Positions 1 through 6,510 of a stretch of DNA of 9,032 bases are shown here, one piece after another. The translations under genes and the position numbers were made by a program. The notes under the pieces are model-generated. The model did no database searches and had not been told where the DNA came from. It saw only the letters and a list, made by a program, of their open reading frames with translations. Source of the DNA: Spirochaetaceae bacterium (lineage in GTDB: Bacteria > Spirochaetota > Spirochaetia > Treponematales > Breznakiellaceae); the NCBI GenBank assembly GCA_031255315.1, contig JAIRSS010000156.1, positions 1-9,032 of the forward strand. Reading direction: 5' to 3'. Every line of letters begins with the position of its first letter. Within the stretch, counting starts at the first letter, position 1.

Positions 1-34
1 AGCAGCATCGCTCATAGTTTAGGTGGAGGTAATG

Positions 35-1066
35 ATGAAAGTTTTATTAATAGGCGGGACAGGAACTATCAGCGCCGCGATTTCCCGGCGGCTTTTGGAA
101 ACCGGGCACCAGTTGTACCTTCTGAACCGGGGGAACCGGGACGGCGTTTCCTGTGGAGGGGCGGTCCAGTTCCGTTGCGACATATCCGATGAAGCCGGCG
201 CGGCGGCTGTGCTCAAAGATACGATGTTCGATGTAGTGGCCGATTTCATCGCCTTTACGCCGGAGCATGTTGAGCGGGATTACCGGCTCTTCAGGGGGAA
301 AACCAAACAGTACGTGTTTATCAGTTCCGCGTCCGCCTATCAGAAACCGCCGGCCGATTACCTCATTACCGAAAGCACCCCTCTGGCGAACCCCTACTGG
401 GAATACTCCCGGAACAAGATCGCTTGCGAGGATTTCCTTCTTGGAACGTACCGGGAAGACGGCTTCCCTATCACCATCGTGCGGCCCAGCCATACTTACG
501 ATGAGCGGATCGTCCCCCTGGGGGTCCACGGGAAAAACGGAAGCTGGCAGGTCGTAAAGCGCATCCGTGACGGGAAGCCGGTGATCATCCACGGGGATGG
601 TACGAGCCTTTGGACCATGACCCACGCCAGCGACTTCGCCAGAGGGTTCACCGGTCTTTTGGGGAACATCCACGCCATTGGAGAGGCGGTCCACATTACC
701 TCCGGCGAAACGGTTACGTGGAACCAGGTGTACGCCGTTATAGCGGACGCCCTGGACAAGCCGCTCAAGGCGGTTCACATTTCAAGCGAATTCCTGGATG
801 CCTGCGGCAAAACCTATAACTTTTGGGGAGGGCTCATTGGGGACAAGGCTAACTCGGTGGTTTTTGACACCGCCAAACTCAAACGTCTGGTTCCGGATTT
901 TACCGCCCTGGTCCGAATGGACCAGGGGATCCGTCAAACTGTTGAATACATCCTGGCTCACCCCGAATGCCGGCGGGAGGATCAGGAATTCGACGCGTGG
1001 TGCGACAGGGTCATAGCCGCCCGGGAACAAGCGATCAACGCAATAACGAGTCAAAAGAAATCCTGA
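35..1066 (+). CDS. NAD(P)-dependent epimerase/dehydratase-like SDR protein
   Basis: This is an extended short-chain dehydrogenase/reductase of 343 aa, probably a soluble cytoplasmic enzyme acting on a nucleotide sugar or similar substrate that cannot be named from sequence. The Rossmann glycine motif GGTGTIS is at residues 7-13 right after a hydrophobic beta strand (MKVLLI). The strand FISSAS (95-100) comes before the catalytic pair Tyr124 and Lys128 (YSRNK). RPSHTY follows in the usual post-catalytic strand position, and the C-terminal third would bind substrate. The reading frame opens at a GTG at 23, but that codon lies inside the Shine-Dalgarno stretch AGGTGGAGG (21-29). ATG 35 is 5 nt downstream of it and starts directly at the Rossmann strand, so I prefer it; ATG 32 is possible. 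The gene upstream is cut off, so operon membership is unknown. The SDR family is certain; the reaction is not, and an RNA-binding CSP41-like role cannot be excluded. Confidence 0.85.
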   Translation: MKVLLIGGTGTISAAISRRLLETGHQLYLLNRGNRDGVSCGGAVQFRCDISDEAGAAAVLKDTMFDVVADFIAFTPEHVERDYRLFRGKTKQYVFISSASAYQKPPADYLITESTPLANPYWEYSRNKIACEDFLLGTYREDGFPITIVRPSHTYDERIVPLGVHGKNGSWQVVKRIRDGKPVIIHGDGTSLWTMTHASDFARGFTGLLGNIHAIGEAVHITSGETVTWNQVYAVIADALDKPLKAVHISSEFLDACGKTYNFWGGLIGDKANSVVFDTAKLKRLVPDFTALVRMDQGIRQTVEYILAHPECRREDQEFDAWCDRVIAAREQAINAITSQKKS

Positions 1067-1120
1067 ACGCTCCCGGAGATTTACGAACCCCGCACCGAAA
1101 AGGCGCAGAACTCGTTAAGC

Positions 1121-1148
1121 CTGTTCCAAAACTGAAATTTTGGAACAG
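1121..1148. repeat. 11-bp perfect inverted repeat (hairpin) after the SDR gene
   Basis: CTGTTCCAAAA (1121-1131) and TTTTGGAACAG (1138-1148) are exact reverse complements around a 6-nt loop, CTGAAA. It starts 54 nt after the SDR stop codon. No U-run follows, so it is not a standard intrinsic terminator. It may be a 3'-end processing or stability hairpin, or a copy of a dispersed palindromic repeat. Confidence 0.6.
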
Positions 1149-1195
1149 CCGCTTTCATGAAATGAATATTTATACTTTGCGAACTCCCAAAGAAG

Positions 1196-1215
1196 CCCCG
1201 TTAGCCGGGGTTTTT
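1196..1215 (+). terminator. Rho-independent terminator for the SDR transcript
   Basis: A GC stem CCCCG (1196-1200) pairs with CGGGG (1206-1210) across a 5-nt loop and is followed at once by TTTTT (1211-1215). It lies 130 nt beyond the SDR stop codon on the same strand and is the best intrinsic terminator in the window. Confidence 0.7.
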
Positions 1216-1236
1216 GCATAGATATGCAAAAAATCC
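1208..1236. repeat. Copy A of a 29-bp near-palindromic intergenic repeat
   Basis: TTTTTGCATA (1211-1220) and TATGCAAAAA (1223-1232) are perfect inverted arms around the dinucleotide GA. The 29-bp segment matches 7436-7464 in the same orientation at 25 of 29 positions, the first 13 (GGGTTTTTGCATA) being identical. Both copies lie in gene-free DNA. Copy A overlaps the right arm and U-run of the terminator. Confidence 0.6.
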
Positions 1237-1256
1237 ACAAACGCACCAGGCTGCCA

Positions 1257-1391
1257 GCAGGCTGCTTAAACTAAAAGGCAGGAATGGCGTCCACAGATTT
1301 TTCGTATCAAACGTGTTCATAATCCGTGAAAATCCGCGTACTCTACGGACCGTGTCATCATATGTTTTGGCGTTTAGTCTCCGCAGCCTGC
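1257..1391. repeat. Degenerate repeat element bounded by imperfect inverted repeats
   Basis: The arms 1257-1275 and 1373-1391 match as inverted repeats at 16 of 19 positions. They include a perfect 9-bp core (GCAGGCTGC / GCAGCCTGC) and a perfect ACTAAA / TTTAGT. Between them lies a 10-bp tandem, AATCCGTGAA at 1321 followed by AATCCGCGTA at 1331. I see no credible gene: open frames through it have no ribosome binding site or protein-like composition. It resembles a decayed non-coding dispersed repeat more than a gene remnant, but that is inference. Confidence 0.4.
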
Positions 1392-1408
1392 CGGTGCCTG
1401 CTGACGCA

Positions 1409-1436
1409 TTGATCCGGTGAAACGGTGTTTTTTAAA
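1409..1436 (+). promoter_or_regulatory. Weak candidate sigma-70 promoter for the 157-aa gene and rsmD
   Basis: TTGATC (1409-1414) and TTTAAA (1431-1436) are 16 nt apart, each matching 4 of 6 consensus bases. They lie 27 nt upstream of the ATG at 1463 and after the terminator at 1196-1215, where a new promoter is expected. An alternative -10 is the TTATAA around 1445, which lacks a well-placed -35. Confidence 0.3.
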
Positions 1437-1462
1437 GGCTGGTGTTATAAAAAAATCAGATA

Positions 1463-1936
1463 ATGCCGATAGATAAAGCCGATATAGAGGATATGTATAC
1501 GCATATTAACTTTGAGGATTCCATCTTTATTATCAACGCCCGGATCAGAGTAATTCGGGATATGCTCCTCTTGGATACCGACCCTGAGTTGTTTTTGGAA
1601 CAGACATTAGACGACGCAAATTTTATAGACGTAACCCTCACTATTCTCCTGAAGCAGCTTTCGGAGAATAAACGTTTTATTGAACGAATGGAACAATTCT
1701 ATAACCTGTCTGAGACCGAGCGGATCTTCGCGGAAGTCCTATCCGACTTGATTAGCGGAGACGGCGACATCTCGGCGGGCAACTTTCCGGCGATCCGCAG
1801 CCATCTTAACCTGCTGTTGGACCAGAACCAGAAGCGGAAAAAGACGCTCGACGATATTATTGCGACAGAAACCCAAAAAGCGTCCACAGACTCTGGAATC
1901 ACCTCCAATGAATTAGCCGAACTTCTCCGAATCTGA
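1463..1936 (+). CDS. Uncharacterised 157-aa helical protein upstream of rsmD
   Basis: I do not recognise this protein. It has no signal peptide, membrane segment or cysteine cluster and looks almost wholly alpha-helical, rich in Asp, Glu, Ile and Leu, so it is probably a soluble cytoplasmic protein. An acidic N-terminal half carries evenly spaced Leu/Ile. A basic patch near residue 127 (QKRKK) comes before a polar C-terminal tail. The ATG at 1463 lacks a clear Shine-Dalgarno sequence. The next in-frame ATG (1493) has AGAGG only 2 nt upstream, which is too close, so 1463 is kept. The stop is 8 nt before rsmD, so the two are probably co-transcribed and translationally coupled. Local GC is low (24 of 60 bases at 1501-1560). 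Its position suggests a link to ribosome assembly or translation, but operon neighbourhood is the only support. Confidence 0.75.
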   Translation: MPIDKADIEDMYTHINFEDSIFIINARIRVIRDMLLLDTDPELFLEQTLDDANFIDVTLTILLKQLSENKRFIERMEQFYNLSETERIFAEVLSDLISGDGDISAGNFPAIRSHLNLLLDQNQKRKKTLDDIIATETQKASTDSGITSNELAELLRI

Positions 1937-1944
1937 AATAATTT

Positions 1945-2481
1945 ATGAGAATTACCGGCGGCGTGCTTGCGGGGCGCAGGGTGGCAGTCCCCGCTGGGGA
2001 AATCCGGCCCGCTATGGATCGTATGCGGGAATCGGTCTTTGCGTCGCTCGGGGATCTTTCCGGTTTTTCCTTCCTGGATGTCTTTTCCGGGTCCGGCGTC
2101 ATCGCCCTGGAAGCGGCTTCCCGGGGCGCCGCGCCGGTGGAAGCGGTTGAAAAAGATCCAGTAAAAAGAAAAACGCTGCTGAAAAACGTTTCCATGTCTC
2201 CGGTACGAATACGCTGCCGTTTTATGGCCGCCGAACTCTATGTATCCCGGGCAAAAGCGCCCTTCGACGTGATCTTTTGCGATCCTCCTTTTCCGTACAA
2301 ATTCAAGTGGGACCTTCTTAAATCTATAACGGCCTCCCCGCTGGTACATTCTGGTTCCCGGATACTCTTGCACAGGCCCAAGGAAGATGAGTATACTAAA
2401 ATAGCGGACCTCTCTTTAGAATTATCAAAAGCGTTCGGGCGCTCTTTGGTAGATTTTTTTATTTTTTTAGAGAAAAAATAG
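1945..2481 (+). CDS. rsmD: 16S rRNA (guanine-966-N2) methyltransferase RsmD
   Basis: This 178-aa protein has the length and motif order of RsmD, which uses S-adenosylmethionine to make m2G966 in the small ribosomal subunit. The N-terminal ITGGVLAGRR (3-12) and RPAMDRMRES (21-30) match the family's substrate-side signature (typically RPTxDRxRE). SAM-binding motif I is LDVFSGSGVIALEA (44-57). An acidic residue ends the second strand (VEKD, 68-71). The catalytic DPPF tetrapeptide is at 113-116, the form expected of N2-guanine methyltransferases. The central region between motif I and DPPF is short and lacks the usual NxxxLG pattern, so it is a compact member. The start ATG has no Shine-Dalgarno sequence but follows the upstream stop by 8 nt, suggesting coupling. 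The 3' end is very T-rich. Confidence 0.93.
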   Translation: MRITGGVLAGRRVAVPAGEIRPAMDRMRESVFASLGDLSGFSFLDVFSGSGVIALEAASRGAAPVEAVEKDPVKRKTLLKNVSMSPVRIRCRFMAAELYVSRAKAPFDVIFCDPPFPYKFKWDLLKSITASPLVHSGSRILLHRPKEDEYTKIADLSLELSKAFGRSLVDFFIFLEKK

Positions 2482-2510
2482 TTGATTTTCTTTGTAATGT
2501 ATAGTATGCT
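2482..2510 (+). promoter_or_regulatory. Candidate sigma-70 promoter for the TPR-rlmN unit
   Basis: TTGATT (2482-2487) and TATGCT (2505-2510) are separated by exactly 17 nt. The -35 matches 4 of 6 and the -10 matches 4 of 6 consensus bases. An overlapping TATAGT (2500-2505) is a better -10 but lacks a well-spaced -35. The promoter begins right after the rsmD stop, 98 nt upstream of the ATG at 2585. Confidence 0.4.
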
Positions 2511-2519
2511 GTATACAGC
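2508..2519. promoter_or_regulatory. 12-bp perfect palindrome at the promoter, possible operator
   Basis: GCTGTATACAGC is self-complementary over all 12 bases. It covers the end of the candidate -10 and the expected start of transcription, where a dimeric repressor would act. No regulator gene lies nearby, so an operator role is inference. Confidence 0.35.
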
Positions 2520-2540
2520 CTGAGAAGGTGCTTTAGGCGT

Positions 2541-2567
2541 ACTTTGGTACAAAGTCCAAAAATTTTG
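2541..2567 (+). promoter_or_regulatory. Two small inverted repeats in the leader of the TPR gene
   Basis: ACTTTG (2541-2546) and CAAAGT (2550-2555) form a 6-bp stem with a 3-nt loop. Right after it, CAAAAATTTTG (2557-2567) is an odd-length palindrome. Both lie just upstream of the GTG 2570 and ATG 2585 start choices and could influence initiation, which lacks a good Shine-Dalgarno sequence. Confidence 0.3.
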
Positions 2568-2584
2568 TCGTGATTTGGTTAAAA

Positions 2585-2965
2585 ATGGCAAATAGTATAA
2601 AATTTGAGCATGGCGCGGCGTGTAAAAGCGTATTAGACCGTTTTGAAGATCAGGCCGTTTTTCTAAAAACCCTGTCAAAGCCCCAGATCAGCCGGGAGCA
2701 GAAAGTCGCATTAAACCGTAAAGGCAATGTCTTGTACAACCAGGGTAATGTAGAGGCCGCCCGGAGGATTTTTTTAACCACCGGGTATTCCGATGGGTTG
2801 GTGAGAATAGGTGATTTTTACCGGTCGAAAGGAAGGATTTTAGACGCCCTTCGTATGTATTGGATTGCTCCAGATAAAAAAAAGTCTGACTCAATTATTA
2901 TCGAATTATCCGAAATCATCAAAAGTATGATACATGAAAAAGAGGAGCTTCCCAATGAACAATAA
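2585..2965 (+). CDS. Small TPR-like protein, first gene of the TPR-rlmN unit
   Basis: This 126-aa soluble protein contains two TPR-like helical hairpins, about residues 41-67 (ALNRKGNVLYNQGNVEAARRIF) and 70-97 (GLVRIGDFYRSKGRILDALRMY). They show the small/large residue spacing of tetratricopeptide repeats (Gly in helix A, Ala in helix B). The N-terminal 40 residues look like a capping helical region, and the tail is charged (HEKEELPNEQ). There is no catalytic motif, signal peptide or membrane span. The frame is open from a GTG at 2570, but ATG 2585 gives a more natural N-terminus (MANSIKFEHG); neither has a strong ribosome binding site. The 3' end overlaps the next gene by 11 nt, so the two products are probably made together and may bind each other. 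A scaffold or adaptor role is likely; the partner is unknown. Confidence 0.75.
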   Translation: MANSIKFEHGAACKSVLDRFEDQAVFLKTLSKPQISREQKVALNRKGNVLYNQGNVEAARRIFLTTGYSDGLVRIGDFYRSKGRILDALRMYWIAPDKKKSDSIIIELSEIIKSMIHEKEELPNEQ

Positions 2966-4124
2966 TGAAAACCTGCAGGGTATTTTGAACCCAAGCGCCT
3001 CCATGCCGCCGGTGCTGAATCTTTCAGGCGGTCCGGATGAGGGGGCCTTGGACATCTCAGAAATCTCGGAACTCTCAAAAAAGGGCTATCTCTTTTTGAA
3101 AGAAAACAAGATCACTGAAGCGGTTGATTGCTTCAGAAAAATATTGCTGACTGACGAAACCAATAATTACGCCCTGGTCGGCATGGGGGACGCGGCTCGG
3201 AAACAGCGTTCTTTCCGGGAGGCGGTGGAGTATTATAAGCGTTGCCTTACCTGCCATCAGGGAAACAACTACGCCTTGTTCGGCCTGGCGGACTGTTACA
3301 AAGCCCTGAATCAGTACCACCAGGCTATAGAAATATGGGAACAATACCTGCTCCACGATAACAAGAACATCACCGTCCTGACCCGTGTGGCCGACGCGTA
3401 CCGGAAGATTCGGGATTTCAAGCATTCCAAAATGGTGTACCAGCAGGTTCTGGATATGGCAAAACAAAATGCCTATGCCATTATAGGATTGGGACATCTG
3501 CACTACGATTTCAAGGAATACCGGGAGGCTTTGTTCTATTGGGAGAAGATGCTGGAAATCGACAAGGAAAACGTGAATATTAAGGTGCTGACTTCCATAG
3601 GGAACTGCCACCGGAAGCTCAAAACCTTTGAGAAGGGGATAGGCTATTTTGAGAAAGCTCTGGAAAAGGATCCTTCCAACTTCTACGCGCTCTTCGGCCT
3701 TGCCGACTGTTACCGGGGCCTGAACCAACTGTACCGCCCCCTGGAATACTGGAACCGTATTCTTGAACAGGACCCGCGGAACAAGGTTATCTTGACCCGG
3801 GTTGGGGACGCATACCGTAATCTGAACGACTATGAAAAGGCTTCGGAGTATTATCACCGGGCTTTAAACATCGAATTTGATACGTATGCGGTACTGGGGC
3901 TTGCGATAGTCTCCAAGTCCCAGGGTAAATACACCGAGGCTGTCGAATCCTTACGCCACCTTATTCAGCAGGACCCCAAGAACTACCGGTTTTATACTGA
4001 ATTGGCGGATTGTTACATCAAGAAAGGGGACAAGAAACAAGCGGTAGAAGTCCTCATGGAATTCCAGAAGCTGGGGCTGCGGAACCCGTCCATCATCGAA
4101 CTTCTCGAAAAACTCAAAGCCTGA
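2955..4124 (+). CDS. TPR repeat protein, about ten tandem repeats
   Basis: This 389-aa protein is nearly all TPR solenoid and should act as a protein-binding scaffold in the cytoplasm; no signal peptide or enzyme domain is visible. After a 37-residue Pro/Asn-rich, low-complexity N-terminus, helix A of the repeats starts near residues 38, 72, 106, 141, 174, 211, 244, 279, 311 and 345. The repeats alternate between two types. One carries YALxGLAD (Tyr72, 106, 174, 244, 311); the other carries VLTRVADAYR-like helices (141, 211, 279). Residues 106-150 resemble 244-288, exactly 138 residues later. The frame is open from ATG 2934, but AGAGGAG (2941-2947) sits 7 nt before ATG 2955, which is the likely start. 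The gene overlaps its neighbours by 11 nt upstream and 1 nt downstream (TGATG with rlmN), suggesting coupled translation. The exact partner is unknown. Confidence 0.88.
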   Translation: MNNNENLQGILNPSASMPPVLNLSGGPDEGALDISEISELSKKGYLFLKENKITEAVDCFRKILLTDETNNYALVGMGDAARKQRSFREAVEYYKRCLTCHQGNNYALFGLADCYKALNQYHQAIEIWEQYLLHDNKNITVLTRVADAYRKIRDFKHSKMVYQQVLDMAKQNAYAIIGLGHLHYDFKEYREALFYWEKMLEIDKENVNIKVLTSIGNCHRKLKTFEKGIGYFEKALEKDPSNFYALFGLADCYRGLNQLYRPLEYWNRILEQDPRNKVILTRVGDAYRNLNDYEKASEYYHRALNIEFDTYAVLGLAIVSKSQGKYTEAVESLRHLIQQDPKNYRFYTELADCYIKKGDKKQAVEVLMEFQKLGLRNPSIIELLEKLKA

Positions 4125-5173
4125 TGCCGGACGGCGCCGGACGGCCCGCCCTCTCCGGGCTTCTTCCGGAAGAGACGGCCGTCCTTCTTGCTCCCCTGCC
4201 CTCTTATCGCGCGAAGCAGATCTTCTCCTGGATACGCCGGGGCGCCGGGAGCTTTGACGACATGACCGACCTTCCCCGTTCCCTCCGGGGGGAACTGGGG
4301 AAGCGGTTCAGCCTCTATTCTGGCGAAGTATCCGCCGAACTGCGGGATCCTGACGGAACGGTGAAGATCCGGCTCACCTTGCATGACGGGTATCACATTG
4401 AAGCGGTGTTGCTCACCGACGGGGAGGGGCGGCGGACCGCCTGCCTTTCCACCCAGGCGGGCTGTCCTATGGGCTGCGTCTTCTGCAAGACCGGCGCGTT
4501 GGGCTTCCATCGCAACCTGGACTCCGGCGAGATAGTAAGCCAGTTTTTCCGGCTGCGGAAAATCGAAGGGGACATTGCCAACATCGTGTTCATGGGTATG
4601 GGGGAGCCTCTGCTCAACCTGGGGGAACTCCGCAAGGCCGCCGCGGTTCTGTCAGGCGGCGCGGACTTTTCTCCCCGGCGGATTACTGTCTCCACAAGCG
4701 GCGTTGTCCCGGGGCTCCGGGACCTTGCGGAAAACGGGCCCCGCCTTCGCCTGGCCCTGTCCCTCACCACAGCGGACGAGGAACTCCGCAGCCGCCTTAT
4801 GCCGGTAACAACAGCCAACCCCTTGTCCGCGGTGAAAGACGCGCTCCGCCGGTACCAGAAACTCACCGGCCGCCGCATTACCCTGGAAATGGTCCTTTTA
4901 GGAGGCGTCAACACCCGTCCCGAAGACGCGGACGCCCTGGCGAAATTTGCCCACGGCCTTGACGTGGTGGTAAATCTGATCCCCTGGAACCCCGTGGAGG
5001 GGATGCGCTTTGAAGGCCGGGCCATACATGAACCCGGCGCGGGAGAAATTGCCCGCCTGCGTTCACGCATTGAAACGCTGGGTCTTACCGTTACCCGGCG
5101 CTACCGAAAAGGCCGGGCCATAGGCGGCGCCTGCGGGCAACTTGCCGGGGACGCGGCGGCTTCCCACCCGTAG
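4124..5173 (+). CDS. rlmN: Dual-specificity 23S rRNA/tRNA adenine-C2 methyltransferase RlmN
   Basis: RlmN is a radical-SAM enzyme that makes m2A2503 in 23S rRNA, and in E. coli also m2A37 in some tRNAs. The 349-aa product has the family layout. An N-terminal helical domain (about 10-65, with SYRAKQIFSWI) comes first. The [4Fe-4S] motif Cys114-x3-Cys118-x2-Cys121 follows, then GMGEP (158-162) for SAM binding. A C-terminal CGQLAGD supplies Cys337, the equivalent of E. coli methyl-accepting Cys355. Cys107, seven residues before the cluster, matches the catalytic Cys118 of E. coli. All essential cysteines are therefore present. The frame extends upstream to ATG 4010, but that part is inside the TPR gene and not RlmN-like. 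ATG 4124 overlaps the TPR stop (TGATG), indicating translational coupling. GC is high (39 of 60 at 4681-4740). Cfr is less likely, since there is no resistance context. Confidence 0.95.
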   Translation: MPDGAGRPALSGLLPEETAVLLAPLPSYRAKQIFSWIRRGAGSFDDMTDLPRSLRGELGKRFSLYSGEVSAELRDPDGTVKIRLTLHDGYHIEAVLLTDGEGRRTACLSTQAGCPMGCVFCKTGALGFHRNLDSGEIVSQFFRLRKIEGDIANIVFMGMGEPLLNLGELRKAAAVLSGGADFSPRRITVSTSGVVPGLRDLAENGPRLRLALSLTTADEELRSRLMPVTTANPLSAVKDALRRYQKLTGRRITLEMVLLGGVNTRPEDADALAKFAHGLDVVVNLIPWNPVEGMRFEGRAIHEPGAGEIARLRSRIETLGLTVTRRYRKGRAIGGACGQLAGDAAASHP

Positions 5174-5205
5174 GAAAGGCCCGCTGTAACTCGGCATGAG
5201 GCCGG
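5174..5205. other. Short convergent gap between rlmN and flgJ
   Basis: Only 32 nt separate the two stop codons. A small hairpin (CGGC 5192-5195 with GCCG 5201-5204, 5-nt loop) is followed on the + strand by GTTATTT. It is too weak to call a confident terminator, so read-through and antisense overlap between the two transcripts are possible. Confidence 0.4.
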
Positions 5206-5682
5206 TTATTTAGCCAGAACCTTGCCCCGCTGTCCCGTAAGTTCTAAATACGCCAGTTCCGCGAGACCGAAGTTCGCGTTCCGGGTAAAGTCTTTGGCGT
5301 ATTCATCGTAGAGCATGTCCTCGTACATTTGACCCGCAAACCCGGTATCAAGCAGGTTCGATTTTGATATGGTGTTCCGCATCCCGCTGATGAGGGTCTT
5401 GACTAAAAAAGTCTCCAGAGCCTCGCATTGTTCATAGAGTTTGCCGGCTTTGTCGATAACCGGTTTCCCGCTTGAAAGGGCTGGGACAGGTTCTTTTTCA
5501 GCCTCCACAAGCCCGCCGGGCTTCGCGGCCTGGACATTCCGAAATTTATCAAGAATATCCGCAAATACTGTATCCGTTCCGTCGGGCCTTCCCGCGGTTT
5601 CCCGGGAACCGCTGAGAATCCCCTGAGAAAAAGGGACCTGCCGCGCTGTATTCAGATAAGAACTAACTTCGCTTATATCCAT
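5206..5682 (-). CDS. flgJ: FlgJ-like rod-binding protein, single domain
   Basis: This 158-aa protein matches the N-terminal rod-binding half of FlgJ, which caps and helps assemble the flagellar rod in the periplasm. The core lies at about residues 78-148 and includes FLVKTLISGMRNTISKSNLL (92-111) followed by GFAGQMYEDMLYDEYA, the typical signature. Residues 1-75 are a low-complexity polar linker. E. coli-type FlgJ is about twice as long because it adds a muramidase domain. None is present here or in the flanking sequence, so peptidoglycan opening for the rod must come from another protein. The ATG at 5682 is preceded by AGAGGG with a 4-nt spacing. It is the third gene of the flg operon, 24 nt after flgG, and completes a rod-assembly set. 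No signal peptide is seen, as expected for proteins exported by the flagellar secretion system. Confidence 0.85.
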   Translation of the reverse strand: MDISEVSSYLNTARQVPFSQGILSGSRETAGRPDGTDTVFADILDKFRNVQAAKPGGLVEAEKEPVPALSSGKPVIDKAGKLYEQCEALETFLVKTLISGMRNTISKSNLLDTGFAGQMYEDMLYDEYAKDFTRNANFGLAELAYLELTGQRGKVLAK

Positions 5683-5706
5683 ATTTCCCTCTATTCCTTA
5701 CCGGCT

Positions 5707-6501
5707 CTATCGCTTCAGGCTGGTAGCGGTTCCCAGCATGTTGTCGCTGGTCTGTATGGTCCGGGAATTGAACTCATAGGCGCGCTGGGCGACAATGAGG
5801 TCCACCATTTCCCGCACTACCGACACATTGGACATTTCCAGGAATTTGTGGATGATCTGCCCCATTCCCTCATACCCCGGACGACCGGCGATGGGGTCTC
5901 CTGAGGCGTTGGTTATCTTGAAAAGGTTTTCCCCAACCGCCGTAAGGCCCACCGGGTTGGGAAAACGGTACAGTTCAATACGGCCCACGTCTACCGGATC
6001 ATCGGTATCGGGAATCTTCACCGATACCCGTCCGTCCTTGGTAACCGCAATGGTTTGGGGGAGGAAGTTTTCCGGCATGATGATGTCAGGGAGAACCCAA
6101 TACCCGTTGGAAGTTACCAGCCGCCCGTCGGAGTCCACTTTAAAGGCGCCGTCCCGGGTATATGCATACGTACCATCGTACATCTGAATACGAAAGAACC
6201 CTTCGCCCTGTATGGCCATATCATAGACATTCTCGGTATTCTGAAGCGCCCCCTGGCTGAACATACGCTGAGTGGCGGCCAGTTTTACCCCGTGGCCCAT
6301 CTGGAGCCCCACCGGAACCACCGAGTCCTCAGTGGCGGGAGTTCCCGCGGTCTTAATGGTTTGATAGAGGAGGTCCTCAAAGTCCGCCCGCATCTTCTTA
6401 AACCCGGCGGTATTCACGTTTGCCAGGTTATTGGAAATCGTATCAATGTTTGCCTGCTGCCCTATCATGCCGGCGGCGCCGGTCCATAAACTCCGTACCA
6501 T
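5707..6501 (-). CDS. flgG: Flagellar distal rod protein FlgG
   Basis: FlgG forms the distal rod, the part of the drive shaft leading to the hook; in spirochaetes it lies inside the periplasm. The 264-aa length is typical. The N-terminal rod domain has SLWTGAAGMIGQQANIDTIS (4-23) followed by NNLANVNTAGFKK (24-36). FSQGALQNTENVYDMAIQG (81-99) begins the hook-basal-body middle region. The C-terminal helix ends with the classic VSVVREMVDLIVAQRAYE and SRTIQTSDNML. Terminal heptad-like helices that pair in the assembled rod are intact. AGGAG (6512-6508) lies 6 nt before the ATG and overlaps the flgF stop codon, so translation is probably coupled to flgF. The gene follows flgF after 9 nt and precedes flgJ. 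FlgG rather than FlgE is supported by length and by the uninterrupted middle region. Confidence 0.95.
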   Translation of the reverse strand: MVRSLWTGAAGMIGQQANIDTISNNLANVNTAGFKKMRADFEDLLYQTIKTAGTPATEDSVVPVGLQMGHGVKLAATQRMFSQGALQNTENVYDMAIQGEGFFRIQMYDGTYAYTRDGAFKVDSDGRLVTSNGYWVLPDIIMPENFLPQTIAVTKDGRVSVKIPDTDDPVDVGRIELYRFPNPVGLTAVGENLFKITNASGDPIAGRPGYEGMGQIIHKFLEMSNVSVVREMVDLIVAQRAYEFNSRTIQTSDNMLGTATSLKR

Positions 6502-6510
6502 TCACTGCTC

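Noticed and set aside
47..778. Long minus-strand ORF opposite the SDR gene
   Set aside because: It is the shadow of a gene with clear SDR motifs on the + strand and has no domain signature of its own.
1465..1485. Two GCCGATA motifs (1465 and 1478) resembling sigma-28 -10 boxes at the start of the 157-aa gene
   Set aside because: Neither has a TAAA box at the right 15-nt spacing, and both are explained by the codons of the N-terminus.
2430..2468. AGCG/CGCT hairpin followed by T-runs at the end of rsmD as a terminator
   Set aside because: The stem is only 4 bp, the T-run starts about 10 nt later, and it lies inside the rsmD coding region.
4010..4123. Upstream extension of the rlmN frame to ATG 4010
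   Set aside because: The extra 38 residues lie wholly within the TPR coding region, are not RlmN-like, and ATG 4124 overlaps the TPR stop in a standard coupling arrangement.
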